Shown piece by piece: positions 17,345-26,272 of a stretch of DNA of 64,000 bases. The notes under the pieces were generated by a model. That model had not been told where the DNA came from and did not search any database. It worked only from the letters and a program-made list of their open reading frames with translations. The position numbers were made by a program, and so were the translations under genes. The stretch is from Cupriavidus numazuensis (GTDB lineage Bacteria; Pseudomonadota; Gammaproteobacteria; Burkholderiales; Burkholderiaceae), in contig NZ_CAJPVI010000029.1 in the NCBI RefSeq assembly GCF_905397435.1, positions 54,004 through 118,003 on the forward strand, written 5' to 3'. Numbering within the stretch: the stretch's first letter is position 1; the number at the start of each line of letters is the position of its first letter.

Positions 17345-18304
17345 ATGCTTACCCGTCGTTCGATGCTCTGCCTGCTACCGGCGCTTGCCGCGCCGTGGGC
17401 GCGAGAGGGATTCGCGCAAGCCTACCCGGTCCGACCCGTCCGCTTCGTCGTCCCGGTGGCACCGAGCTCGGCAACGGACCTCGTGGCACGCCAGGTCTCG
17501 GTATCGTTGAGCAAACTGTGGGGCCAATCGGTGGTCGTCGAAAATCGTCCGGGCGCCGGTGGCGCGATCGGCACCGACGTGGTGGCAAAGGCAGCACCCG
17601 ACGGATATACCGTGCTCTTCACATTCTCCGCGCACTACACCAACCCGTGGCTGGAGAAGACGCCGTACGATCCTGTCAAGGATTTCGAGCCCGTCGCCCG
17701 GCTGGCAAGCACGGCGCTGGTCATGGTGACAGGTGCGGATTCCCCATACAAGACGGTGCGCGACGTCATTGCGGCGACGAAGCGCGAACCGCGTTCGGTC
17801 AGCTATGCCTCGGCGGGCGATGGCTCCGCGTCGCATATGAGCGGTGCGCTGCTGAATGCGATTGGCGGTATCCAGATGACGCATGCCCCCTACAAGAACG
17901 GTGCGCAGGCGATGGTCGAAACGGCCAGTGGTCAGGTGCAGGTCGCCTTTGCCGGGCAGGCGGCACTGCCGCTGATTCGCGCCGGAAAGCTGCGCGTGCT
18001 GGCCGTGACCAGCGCGCAACCGTCCGCATTGATGCCCGATGCGCCGCCGATGAACAAGGCGGCCGGCATCGAAGGCTACGACCTGACGTCGCCGGTGTGG
18101 GCCTTTGCGCCGAAGGGCACGCCTGCGGCGCTCATCGGCAAGCTGTCCGACGCGTTCGGCGTCATCGTGGCATCGCAGGAATTCAAGGCGTTCTGCACTG
18201 CCCAGGCGCTCGACCCGGGCTTCATGCCGGCCGCCGCAGTGCGCGCGGACGTCGCGGCCGAAGCGGAGAAGTGGCATCGTCTGGTCCAGCTGACCCGTGC
18301 GTGA
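17345..18304 (+). CDS. Bug-family (TctC) periplasmic solute receptor, second copy
   Basis: A 319-residue Bug receptor starting MLTRRSMLCLLPALAAPWA, a signal peptide with a twin arginine that could direct Tat export, though its fit to the consensus is weak. It contains RFVVPVAPSSATDLVARQ and VENRPGAGGAIGTDVVAKAAPDGY. ACAAGGAGACT before the ATG at 17345 sets the start; the open frame continues far upstream through the preceding gene. It lies 46 bases after the first Bug gene and is clearly diverged from it, so the two may bind different acids or different forms of one acid. Confidence 0.93.
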   Translation: MLTRRSMLCLLPALAAPWAREGFAQAYPVRPVRFVVPVAPSSATDLVARQVSVSLSKLWGQSVVVENRPGAGGAIGTDVVAKAAPDGYTVLFTFSAHYTNPWLEKTPYDPVKDFEPVARLASTALVMVTGADSPYKTVRDVIAATKREPRSVSYASAGDGSASHMSGALLNAIGGIQMTHAPYKNGAQAMVETASGQVQVAFAGQAALPLIRAGKLRVLAVTSAQPSALMPDAPPMNKAAGIEGYDLTSPVWAFAPKGTPAALIGKLSDAFGVIVASQEFKAFCTAQALDPGFMPAAAVRADVAAEAEKWHRLVQLTRA

Positions 18305-18416
18305 GCCCGGCTCGTGAATCCGGCCCGCCCATGCGGGCCGATTGACCTCAAGTGGGGCCGGCGATACCCTCTCCTGCACGAGCGGCACGAGATCGCCCGA
18401 ACTACAGGAGACACTC

Positions 18417-19355
18417 ATGAGCACGCTGAGCGTGCACGGCCTGACCCGCCGGGCAGACCTTTTCACATTGCGGCTGTTCCTGACCGTCGTCGAGGAACGC
18501 CAGATCCGGCGCGCCGCCGTACGCGAGAACATCGCACCTTCCGCAGCCACGAAACGCATCCAGGATCTCGAAGACATTGCCGGCGTACAGCTTTTTGAAC
18601 GCCAGCCTACCGGCATGGTCACCAGCGCCGCGGGCGAGGTGCTGGCGCGCCACCTGCGGCTGCTGTTCGAGAACCTCGATGATATGCGGCGCGAACTGCA
18701 GGAGTTCTCGGAGGGTGTACGCGGATACATCACGATCGCGGTCACCGGCTCCATCATCGTGCAGTACCTGGCGCGCGAGATCGGCGAGTTCTCGCGCAGT
18801 TTTCCGCTGGTCGAGTTCGATATCCAGCAGGATCTGAACACCAACGTGGTCAAGGGCGTGGTCGCCGGCGATGCCGACCTGGCCGTCTACGTCGCCAGCA
18901 GCGAGATCGACGAAAGCGGGCTCGACGTTCTTCCGTATCGTACGAACCGACTGGTCGCGCTGGTCCCGCGCGGCCATCCGCTTGCGGAATTGCCGGAAGT
19001 GCCGTTCGCCGACCTGATGCGAGAGCCGTTCATCGGCATTCCATCTTCTACCACGTTGATGGCGGATCTCTATCGCGGGGCGCGCGACCTGGGGCGGCCA
19101 TTCCAGCCAAAGCTGACAGTCGGTACGGTCGAGGCGGCACGTGCGCTGGTGGAAGCCGGCATGGGCGTCACGGTTCAACCGGACTGCATGTTCCCCGTCG
19201 AATCCGTCCCGCAGGTAGCGGTCGTGCCGCTCGCCGACCCGTGGGCGGTGCGGCCCGTGCATATCGGCACGCGCACCGGCCGCCCGATGACGGCGGCCAC
19301 GCGAGCGTTTATTCGCCAGCTCACCGAGCAGCCCGCGCCGTCTGCGGAAAGCTGA
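18417..19355 (+). CDS. LysR-family transcriptional regulator
   Basis: A 312-residue LysR-type regulator. The winged helix-turn-helix lies in the first 80 residues, with RRAAVRENIAPSAATKRIQDLE and LFERQP, followed by a substrate-binding-like effector domain containing GEVLARHLRLLF and LVALVPRGHPLAE. ACAGGAGA lies before the ATG at 18417, which is better than the start 75 bases upstream. It is transcribed with the operon it follows rather than divergently, so it may be co-expressed. Likely targets are the GAACAC array at 13685-13749; that is an inference from position. Confidence 0.93.
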   Translation: MSTLSVHGLTRRADLFTLRLFLTVVEERQIRRAAVRENIAPSAATKRIQDLEDIAGVQLFERQPTGMVTSAAGEVLARHLRLLFENLDDMRRELQEFSEGVRGYITIAVTGSIIVQYLAREIGEFSRSFPLVEFDIQQDLNTNVVKGVVAGDADLAVYVASSEIDESGLDVLPYRTNRLVALVPRGHPLAELPEVPFADLMREPFIGIPSSTTLMADLYRGARDLGRPFQPKLTVGTVEAARALVEAGMGVTVQPDCMFPVESVPQVAVVPLADPWAVRPVHIGTRTGRPMTAATRAFIRQLTEQPAPSAES

Positions 19356-19494
19356 AGCCGGAAACAGGGGTCGCGGACGGCGAACCCTCCGGTCGCGGAT
19401 GAACACTTGGCGGCCATGCGGCGTGCGGAATAACCTTTCAGCACGGACCTGTGCCGCGAAGGCACGGGATCGCTGACTTCGCGGAGACAACACC

Positions 19495-19959
19495 ATGCAA
19501 ACGCCTGCGTCCGGCCGCTACTTCGAAGAGTTCTCGGTCGGAGATGCTTACCTGCACGACATCGAGAGAACACTGAGCGAAGCCGACAACCTGCTGTTCA
19601 GCACGCTCACCCACAACGCGGAGCCATGGCACCTGGACGACCTGCACGGCCAGCATTCCATGTATGGCAGCCGCGTCGTCAACAGCATCTTCACGCTGAT
19701 GTGGGCCTGCAGCGTCGGCATCGATCGCCTGACGCACGGCACGATGCTCGGCAACCTTGGCTTCAGCGACGTCCGGTTTACGCGCCCGGTGTTCTTTGGC
19801 GACACGCTGCGCGCGGAGAGCGAAATTCTCGACAAGCGAACGGCGGCACCTGATTCAGATGCGGGCATCATCGAGCTGGAAAGTCGGGCGTACAACCAGC
19901 GGCGGGAGATGGTGACCCGGTTTCGATGTGTGCGGCTGGTGCGGAGGGTACCGCGGTAA
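19495..19959 (+). CDS. MaoC-family acyl-CoA hydratase, second copy
   Basis: A 154-residue MaoC-like hot-dog protein related to the one at 9406-9861; both share a NxLFSxLTxN stretch, a P.H.D-type motif (EPWHLD here) and a GxxLGNLGF loop. The substitution pattern shows old divergence. GCGGAGA precedes the ATG. It closes the rightward operon after a 139-base gap behind the LysR gene, so it could have its own transcript. Hydration of an enoyl-CoA is the family reaction; the substrate is unknown. Confidence 0.88.
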   Translation: MQTPASGRYFEEFSVGDAYLHDIERTLSEADNLLFSTLTHNAEPWHLDDLHGQHSMYGSRVVNSIFTLMWACSVGIDRLTHGTMLGNLGFSDVRFTRPVFFGDTLRAESEILDKRTAAPDSDAGIIELESRAYNQRREMVTRFRCVRLVRRVPR

Positions 19960-19973
19960 AGCTGCAACGGATC

Positions 19974-21218
19974 TCACGCCGGTGGTGATTGCAACGTATT
20001 GGGGCCGCACAAAAACCACGTGTGCAACTCCCCAATGCCTTTCGCGACGATCCTGCCACGCTCCTCGAACACGAATGAGTCCCCAAGCAGCCGATGCGTT
20101 GCATCCGTGACCTGTATGCGTCCGGCAACACCGTGCGATTCCATTCGGCTTGCAGTATTCACTGCGTCGCCCCACAAGTCATAGATGAACTTGTGCTTGC
20201 CGACGACGCCCGCCACCACAGGCCCGCTATTGATGCCGATGCGCATCTTGAGATCGTGGCCCCGTCGCAGATTAAAGCGGTCCAGCGCCCCCATCATGTC
20301 CATGGCCATGTAGGCGGCGCGAACTGCATGATCTGCTACGGGATCCGGCAGGCCGGCCGCAGCCATATAGGCGTCCCCGATCGTCTTGATCTTCTCGAGG
20401 TGATAGTGATCGGCGATGACATCGAAGTCCGTGAAGATCTCGTTGAGGACGCCAACCAGTTGCTCCGGACTCATGCCGCCGGAGAACTGAGTAAAAGCCA
20501 CAATGTCCGCAAACAACACGGTGACATCGGAGAGGCTGTCAGCGATGATCTCCGGAACGCTGCCTGGCGCAAAGTCGGGGCGTGCCTTCAGTCGCTCTGC
20601 AATGGGATACGGCAGCAGATTGAGCAATAGCCGCTCCGAGACTTTCTGCTCGTGGAGCAGCTTGTCATACAGGCTTTGCAGTTCATCGCGTTGCTGGCGG
20701 ATCAACGCATGGCTGGACCGCAGTTCCTCGTTTTTCCTCGCGATTTCTGCCTCTGCCCGCTTCTTCTCCGTAATGTTGCGGCCCTCCGGCAGCAGGAAAA
20801 CAACCTCGCCATGTTGATCTCGAATGGGCAGCAGCGAGAAATCGACACTGATCGTCTCCCCGGGTGACGTACGCGAAAACACTTCGAGATCGCAACGGAC
20901 AAATTCACCGTGGCTGGCACGTTGGATGGCCTCATGGACCGTTGTGCGGGTCTCCTGCGAAACACCCCACCAATTGGCCTCCCAGAATGGCGTCCCCCTG
21001 ACTTCCTCCACCGAAATGCCGACACCCTCTGCGGCCGCGCGGTTGATCTCCAGGATCGTGCCATTGACATCGAGCAGGCCGACGAACTGGTACATGTCGT
21101 CGACCATCACGCGAGCGAACTTGTCGCGCAAGGTCTCCCGATCGTCGGTCGCGGAGAGCGTCACACCGCGCACGCGGAACTCTGTGGCCTCGGAAAACAT
21201 CTGGCTATTGGCAGGCAT
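19974..21218 (-). CDS. PAS domain-containing class III adenylate cyclase
   Basis: A 414-residue cytoplasmic protein: PAS/PAC domain at about 30-150, a coiled-coil linker at about 150-195, and a class III cyclase domain from about 225. Metal-binding Asp238 (FADIV) and Asp282 (IGDAY) are present, the purine-selecting pair is Lys278 and Asp347, as in adenylate cyclases, and Asn354 and Arg358 (NTASR) complete the site. It should therefore make cAMP on a signal read by PAS. The ATG at 21218 with GAGGTG upstream is preferred to a frame extension that overlaps the next gene. It shares no obvious promoter with its neighbours. Confidence 0.9.
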   Translation of the reverse strand: MPANSQMFSEATEFRVRGVTLSATDDRETLRDKFARVMVDDMYQFVGLLDVNGTILEINRAAAEGVGISVEEVRGTPFWEANWWGVSQETRTTVHEAIQRASHGEFVRCDLEVFSRTSPGETISVDFSLLPIRDQHGEVVFLLPEGRNITEKKRAEAEIARKNEELRSSHALIRQQRDELQSLYDKLLHEQKVSERLLLNLLPYPIAERLKARPDFAPGSVPEIIADSLSDVTVLFADIVAFTQFSGGMSPEQLVGVLNEIFTDFDVIADHYHLEKIKTIGDAYMAAAGLPDPVADHAVRAAYMAMDMMGALDRFNLRRGHDLKMRIGINSGPVVAGVVGKHKFIYDLWGDAVNTASRMESHGVAGRIQVTDATHRLLGDSFVFEERGRIVAKGIGELHTWFLCGPNTLQSPPA

Positions 21219-21360
21219 GCTGCACCTCACGCGCAAGATGTGTGCAGAGTTGTGCTCCCCTGCACGTACATGAACCTGCACCATTTTAGGCGGCTCTGTG
21301 GCTTGGGGAGCACGGGTTCCTTGAGCGTCTGCTGCGAGTACGCTAAAGGTTCGCCTCCGG

Positions 21361-22143
21361 TCAGTCGAAAATGGCACGCACGGCGCCTATGCCTTGTATG
21401 TGCGCCTCGAACGTGTCTCCCGGCCGGACCGGGACCATTGGGCCGAGCGCGCCGGACAGCACGATATCGCCGGCCTTCAGGGGCGCGCCACGAGCCGCCA
21501 TGGTCCGGGCGAGCCAGAGCAGCGCATGGAGCGGATGCCCCATGCATGCCGCGCCGCACCCCAGCGAGACGATTTCGCCCTGTCGCTCCGTGACCATGCC
21601 GCACAGGCGCAAGTCCACGTCCGCCAGCCTGTGCGGGACGGACCCGAGCACGAATGCCGATGAAGAAGCGTTGTCGGCAATCGTGTCGGCGATGCCGATG
21701 TCCCAGTCCCGGATACGACTGCCGACGATCTCGAGCGCCGGCAAGACGTGATCCACAGCCTGTTCCAGCTCCCGATGCGTGACCGCATCGCCCGTCACAT
21801 CCCTGCCCATCACGAATGCAACCTCGGCCTCGATTCTCGGCTGGGAAAGCGCAGACCACTTCAAGGGTTCGTCGTGCGCGTAGGCCATGTCGTCCAGCAG
21901 GATGCCGAAGTCCGGCTGGTCGACGCCAAGCTGTTTCTGGACCGCAGCGGACGTCAGGCCGATCTTGCTGCCGATCTTCCTGGCGCCGGCCGCGATGCGG
22001 CGCTCGATATTGAGCTGCTGGATCGCGTAGGCCTCATCGATACCGAGGCCTTCGTACGTGCGCCGCAATGGCTCGATCCATGTCGATGTCGCTTCGGCAT
22101 GGTGGAGCAAGCCCGCTGCGGCCTTGATGTCCGCGGTGTTCAT
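21361..22143 (-). CDS. 2-hydroxypenta-2,4-dienoate hydratase/oxalocrotonate decarboxylase family
   Basis: A 260-residue fumarylacetoacetase-fold enzyme of the MhpD/DmpE/DmpH group. KIGSKIGLTSAAVQKQLGVDQPDFG and the PRIEAEVAFVMGRD segment with metal-binding acids are diagnostic; GDIVLSGALGPMVPVRPGD lies near the end. MhpD-type enzymes hydrate 2-hydroxypenta-2,4-dienoate to 4-hydroxy-2-oxovalerate. Its ATG overlaps the stop of the preceding hydrolase gene (ATGA). It is the last gene of the meta-cleavage operon; the aldolase and acylating aldehyde dehydrogenase that normally follow are absent here. Confidence 0.9.
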   Translation of the reverse strand: MNTADIKAAAGLLHHAEATSTWIEPLRRTYEGLGIDEAYAIQQLNIERRIAAGARKIGSKIGLTSAAVQKQLGVDQPDFGILLDDMAYAHDEPLKWSALSQPRIEAEVAFVMGRDVTGDAVTHRELEQAVDHVLPALEIVGSRIRDWDIGIADTIADNASSSAFVLGSVPHRLADVDLRLCGMVTERQGEIVSLGCGAACMGHPLHALLWLARTMAARGAPLKAGDIVLSGALGPMVPVRPGDTFEAHIQGIGAVRAIFD

Positions 22144-23003
22144 CTCGTTTCTACCTTTTCAAGGAACCGGGTCACGGCCTCGAACGTCTCGGCACGCTTT
22201 TCGACCTGCGGAATATGTCCGCAATCGTCGATGATCGTGACCTCGCTGTCTGCGATCAGGTCCTGGAACTTGGCTGCATAGGCTGCCGATATAAGCTTGT
22301 CGTCCCGTCCCCAGACGATCTGTGTGGGCGCATGAACGCGATGAAGCCGCCTGGCCAGGCCCCGCTCCGGAATCGGCCAGACGAACGAACCCGTGCAACC
22401 GAGCGTCCATACGCGCGCGGCCATCGCCTTGGCCAAAGCTTCCGGCTCCTCAGGCAACGCCAGGAATGCGCGCGCTTCCTCGCTGTCCGGGTTCGCGAAC
22501 AGCAGGGACGGCATGTCCGCCGCGGGCACCGCATTCCAGTTCACGACTGGCATGTCGTCGCGCCACAGCCCGATCGGATCCAGCAGCACCACCGCGCTGA
22601 ACAGATCCGGGAAGGTCGCTGCCAGCTCGGCCGCGAGCATGCCGCCAAAGCTCTGGCCGATCACGATCGGGCGGTCCAGGCCAAGGCGTCTCACAGCTTC
22701 TTCGTATGCAAGAACAATGTCGTGCAGATCCTGGAATTGCCGGACGGCGTAAGGATCCTCGGGGCTGGTGCCCGGAAACTCGGGAGCATGGATGCGATGG
22801 GAGGCGGCCAGGTCGAGCAGGAAGTCGTCCACGACCAATCCGCCGGAGGGGTGCAGGTAAAGGACATCGCGGCCCTTGCCGAATACCTTGACGCGCAGGT
22901 TGACACGATCACCCCAGACAAGGACTTGCCGCTCGTCGACGGCAGTGTCACCAGGATTCTGGGTCTGGCTCCGTGCGCGGAGCGTGGTGGTTTGCTGGTT
23001 CAT
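22140..23003 (-). CDS. Alpha/beta hydrolase
   Basis: A 287-residue alpha/beta hydrolase with the nucleophile Ser118 in GQSFGG, a WGRDDKLI acid segment and a CGHIPQVEK histidine segment, so the triad is complete. It has an unusual N-terminal extension of about 25 polar residues and reads HPSGG where classical ring-cleavage hydrolases read HGSGPG. That suggests another substrate, perhaps an ester, lactone or enol of the same pathway, and the operon has a separate bona fide ring-fission hydrolase. It overlaps the hydratase gene by four bases. Confidence 0.9.
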   Translation of the reverse strand: MNQQTTTLRARSQTQNPGDTAVDERQVLVWGDRVNLRVKVFGKGRDVLYLHPSGGLVVDDFLLDLAASHRIHAPEFPGTSPEDPYAVRQFQDLHDIVLAYEEAVRRLGLDRPIVIGQSFGGMLAAELAATFPDLFSAVVLLDPIGLWRDDMPVVNWNAVPAADMPSLLFANPDSEEARAFLALPEEPEALAKAMAARVWTLGCTGSFVWPIPERGLARRLHRVHAPTQIVWGRDDKLISAAYAAKFQDLIADSEVTIIDDCGHIPQVEKRAETFEAVTRFLEKVETR

Positions 23004-23024
23004 GATTGTTCTTCCACAGTTGGG

Positions 23025-24269
23025 TTATTCGGCTGCGCGCAGCGGCACGCCGCCAAGACGCTCGGGCCACCAGTGGTGCTGATATCCATCGCTGGCCCAG
23101 AGCTTTTTGAGATCCGGCATGATGTGCCGCGCGAACATGTCGATGTTGTATTGCGCCAGTTCCTTCGGCATCGACCCGAACTGCAGCATCGCGTGCAGAT
23201 TGCCGATGCCGAACTCGCGCGCGAACTCCAGCAGTTGCGCTTTCACCGTGCTGACGCTGCCGCAGACGAGTGCGCCCGAGGCGACCAGGTCCTTGAAGGT
23301 CGCTGTGCGCATCCGCTCGTACATGCCGAAGTCCTTCGGGTCGCGGAAGATGAACTCCAGCCCGCGGATATCGATGCCGCCCGGAAGTGCAAGGCGATGC
23401 ATGCCGATGCCACCCAGCGCCTTGCGGAAGAAGTACTCGGCATGTTTGGCGTACAGTCTCTCCGCCTCGGCGTCGGTCTCCGCCACGGCAATCGACTGCA
23501 TGAAGCCAATGCGATACGGGTTCGGCGTCTTGCCGGCCTGCTCCTCGATCTCGCGGAAGCGATCGAAGATCCGCTTGCCGGTTTCTTTCGCGCCGAACCA
23601 GCCGAAGTAGTTGAAGCCGTAGTCGCGGTCGACGATGAACTTCATCGTGTTCGGGTTGCCGATCGCGGTGATCCACACCGGCGGGTGTGGCTTGTTTTGC
23701 AGCGGACGCGGCCAGATATTGACCTCCGCATGCTGCGAGAACCTGCCGTTCCAGGCGAACGGCTTGGGGTCCTGCCACGCGCGCAGAATCAATTCGAGGT
23801 TCTCGTCGAACCTGGGGCGGGTTTCAAGCGGCGGGACGCCGTTGTTCACGTTGGCATCGTAGGCAAGCCCGATCGGGAAGCCGCAGACCAGGCGTCCGCC
23901 CGACATGCAGTCAAGCATCGCCTGTTCTTCGGCGACCCGCAGCGGTTCGCGCGTCTTGCCCAGCGAGCGGCCGATGGGGTAGATCGCGGTTTCAATCCCT
24001 TCGGCCTCGGTGATGTAGGCGAGCGCCGCCTCGAACAGATCGGGGTTCGGCATCATGTCGTACGCGCTTTGGCCGTGCTCGGTGATGGCGAGGCCATCGA
24101 AGCCGGCCCTTGCCGCATACAGCATCTCGTCCATGGCATCGCGATAGGCCGAGCGCACGCCGGCAGGCGTGGTGAGCGAATAGGGGGTCGTCACGACCGA
24201 TTCGAAGCGGTCCTCGAAATCGTCGGGCAAGGACCGATAAGGGACCTGCTGGAAGTAGTTGATCTTCAT
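23025..24269 (-). CDS. Luciferase-like (LLM class) flavin-dependent monooxygenase
   Basis: A 414-residue TIM-barrel protein of the bacterial-luciferase-like superfamily. Visible family features include FDGLAITEHGQSAYDMMPNP, a SLGKTREPLRVAEEQAMLD segment and MSGGRLVCGFPIG. Such enzymes use reduced flavin supplied by a separate reductase, and a flavin reductase gene stands divergently at 28146. Together they could form a two-component monooxygenase acting before ring cleavage, although aromatic hydroxylation is not the usual reaction of this class. AGAGG precedes the ATG. Confidence 0.9.
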   Translation of the reverse strand: MKINYFQQVPYRSLPDDFEDRFESVVTTPYSLTTPAGVRSAYRDAMDEMLYAARAGFDGLAITEHGQSAYDMMPNPDLFEAALAYITEAEGIETAIYPIGRSLGKTREPLRVAEEQAMLDCMSGGRLVCGFPIGLAYDANVNNGVPPLETRPRFDENLELILRAWQDPKPFAWNGRFSQHAEVNIWPRPLQNKPHPPVWITAIGNPNTMKFIVDRDYGFNYFGWFGAKETGKRIFDRFREIEEQAGKTPNPYRIGFMQSIAVAETDAEAERLYAKHAEYFFRKALGGIGMHRLALPGGIDIRGLEFIFRDPKDFGMYERMRTATFKDLVASGALVCGSVSTVKAQLLEFAREFGIGNLHAMLQFGSMPKELAQYNIDMFARHIMPDLKKLWASDGYQHHWWPERLGGVPLRAAE

Positions 24270-24321
24270 TTCCGTACCTCTCTTGCGTTGCTACGTTGTT
24301 GCGTTGCTGCCTTTCAGCAGA

Positions 24322-25221
24322 TCACTGGAACAGCTTGACCACGCGGAGGGTCAAGCCAAAGTCCTGGTTGAAGCCACCGGTCGTCGCGAAGGCGTGATTC
24401 ACCTCGCCGAGGACCTGCCATGTCTTGTTGAGGAAATGGGATGCGTACAGCCGCACCTGCTGATAGTCGGTGCGAAGCCCGTTTGGCTGTCCATCCACCT
24501 TCTGCTGTCCGCCCTTGACGATCGTGTAGCCAATGCCGGCACCGGTGGCCGGCGTCAATTGCTTGCTCAGCCATAGCTGGAGCTGGTAGGTGTTCTTTTG
24601 CGAAAACGTCTTGCCGGTGGCGGCCGCGCCATAGTCGTTGTTGTCGCCGTAGAAGATCACGTCGCCCGCGACGTCCAGTTGCCAGCCCGACTTGAACTGC
24701 TGCACGAAAACCGCCTGCAGGTTTTCGGTCCAGGTATTGCGGCCTACCGATACGGGCCGGAAGCGGTCGTAGGAGCCAAGCGGAAACGAGGTAATGGAGG
24801 CGAGGCCCAGGTATCTGCCGTTCTGTGGATCATTCAGCGGCCAGACCACGGCACCGAACATCGGGTCACCGGCGCGCACGCCGTTGGTACTGGCACTGGC
24901 GCCTGCGACCTCGCTGTTGACCGAGGCAAATGGCATCAGCATTTGCAGGTTGTACGAGAGCGAGCTGGTTTTCGGATACCAGACCGCGCGCAGCAAACCC
25001 GAGTTCAGGTTCAGGCTCGTATCGTTCTTGATATCGCCAACGCCGTCCACGTTCAGCTTTTCGCTGTGCGCATAGTTGTAGTAACCAACGCCGATGAATG
25101 AACCACCGGGCAACGGGATATAGTCGCCCGGCTCGATCGGCACTCCGTGGGCTGCGAGCGATGCCGCGGCCAGCGTGCTGGTGGCCAACGTCTTGTTGAA
25201 GATGTGGATGCTTTTGTTCAT
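24322..25221 (-). CDS. MetA-pathway/SphA-like outer-membrane transport protein
   Basis: A 299-residue exported beta-rich protein of the family annotated as phenol meta-pathway MetA or SphA-like. A signal-like N-terminus (IFNKTLATSTLAAASLAAHG) precedes PGDYIPLPGGSFIGVGYYNYA, then alternating strands typical of an outer-membrane barrel, ending in LTLRVVKLFQ. A C-terminal aromatic-proximal strand is expected for such barrels. Homologues are encoded with aromatic meta-cleavage genes and probably aid uptake of hydrophobic substrates. It sits between the luciferase-like and ring-fission hydrolase genes. Confidence 0.85.
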   Translation of the reverse strand: MNKSIHIFNKTLATSTLAAASLAAHGVPIEPGDYIPLPGGSFIGVGYYNYAHSEKLNVDGVGDIKNDTSLNLNSGLLRAVWYPKTSSLSYNLQMLMPFASVNSEVAGASASTNGVRAGDPMFGAVVWPLNDPQNGRYLGLASITSFPLGSYDRFRPVSVGRNTWTENLQAVFVQQFKSGWQLDVAGDVIFYGDNNDYGAAATGKTFSQKNTYQLQLWLSKQLTPATGAGIGYTIVKGGQQKVDGQPNGLRTDYQQVRLYASHFLNKTWQVLGEVNHAFATTGGFNQDFGLTLRVVKLFQ

Positions 25222-25276
25222 GTCTGTCTCATCCAGAGAGGGAGCGCTCCCTTGTGTTGCGTACGAATCGCCGTCG

Positions 25277-26116
25277 TCAAGAGGCGAGGAAGTCTGTGAC
25301 CAGCTGGTTGAATCGCGCTGCTTTTTCGATTTGCACCCAATGCCCGCAGCCCGGGAACATGTGGAGTTCGGCGTTCGGAATGAGGCTGAACAATCGCTCG
25401 CTCGTGCTCGTCGGGATGACCCGGTCTTCGCGGCCGTGGACGATCAGCGTCGGCTGCTGCAGCGCGGACAGCTTCCCGTCGGGCACGGCCAGCGCTTCGA
25501 TGCTTCGCTGGCGAGGCGCCGGGAACATCTGGCTGAACGTCTCCTGGTAGCCCGGCCTGACGCTGGCCTGGAAGCGGGACTCAGCGAGCGTGTCGCTGAG
25601 AAGACTGTGGTCGTAGGCAAAGGTCCGGAGCAGGTCGTGCATGTTCTGCCGGGAGGGCTGATAGCCCCAGACGGCATCAAGACCTGCAGTCAGTTCGAAA
25701 GGCACGCCCACGCTGCCCATCAGGACCATCTTTCGGACCCGCTCCGGATGGTTCGTTGCGAGCCACAGTGCAAGCGCGCCGCCGAAGGAATTGCCGATGA
25801 CGTCGACTTCGGAGAGGTCAAGGGCATCCATGAAGCCGACCAGGTGCTGCAGCCACAGCTCCCGCCCATAGCGGGCGCTGTCGGGACGCTCGGTGTAGCC
25901 GAATCCCACGATGTCGGGTGCGATGGGCCGGCAGGATTGCGCCAGCGCCGGCAGCGTGAGCCGCCAGTTTGCCCAGGCCGTGACACCGGGGCCTGAGCCG
26001 TGAATCAGCAGCACGGGCCGGCCACTGCCTTCATCGTGGTAGTTGGTGACAATGCCGGCGGCCCGCACGGAGCGTCCGATTTCCGGATCCTTCGATGTTG
26101 CTGTTGCGTCTTGCAT
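25277..26116 (-). CDS. Meta-cleavage product hydrolase (2-hydroxymuconate semialdehyde hydrolase type)
   Basis: A 279-residue alpha/beta hydrolase that from memory closely resembles DmpD/XylF-type ring-fission hydrolases: HGSGPG at 39-44 followed by VTAWANWR, the APDIVGFGYTERP segment, nucleophile Ser110 in GNSFGG, GLDAVWGYQPS, VHGREDRVIP and GCGHW. These enzymes cleave the C-C bond of the extradiol ring-fission product to give 2-hydroxypenta-2,4-dienoate and a carboxylate. AGAGGA four bases before the ATG at 26116 sets the start. It follows the dioxygenase gene, as expected for a shared pathway. Confidence 0.93.
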   Translation of the reverse strand: MQDATATSKDPEIGRSVRAAGIVTNYHDEGSGRPVLLIHGSGPGVTAWANWRLTLPALAQSCRPIAPDIVGFGYTERPDSARYGRELWLQHLVGFMDALDLSEVDVIGNSFGGALALWLATNHPERVRKMVLMGSVGVPFELTAGLDAVWGYQPSRQNMHDLLRTFAYDHSLLSDTLAESRFQASVRPGYQETFSQMFPAPRQRSIEALAVPDGKLSALQQPTLIVHGREDRVIPTSTSERLFSLIPNAELHMFPGCGHWVQIEKAARFNQLVTDFLAS

Positions 26117-26272
26117 TTCGTCCTCTTCAAGGCGAAGTTGTCCCTTGCGACGCACGCACGGTGCTCGCTACGGGTGGGTGATGCTGGGATGGCGCAGTGC
26201 TGACTGACGCCGGCTAAGCCTCAGCCCTTCAGGAAAGGGCTCGCGTCAGGCGCACCGTGAACGGGGCGCGCG

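Noticed and set aside
22215..24338. 707-codon plus-strand frame opposite the luciferase-like monooxygenase and hydrolase genes
   Set aside because: Arg/His/Asp-rich translation without family likeness, a mirror of GC-rich codon use on the coding strand.
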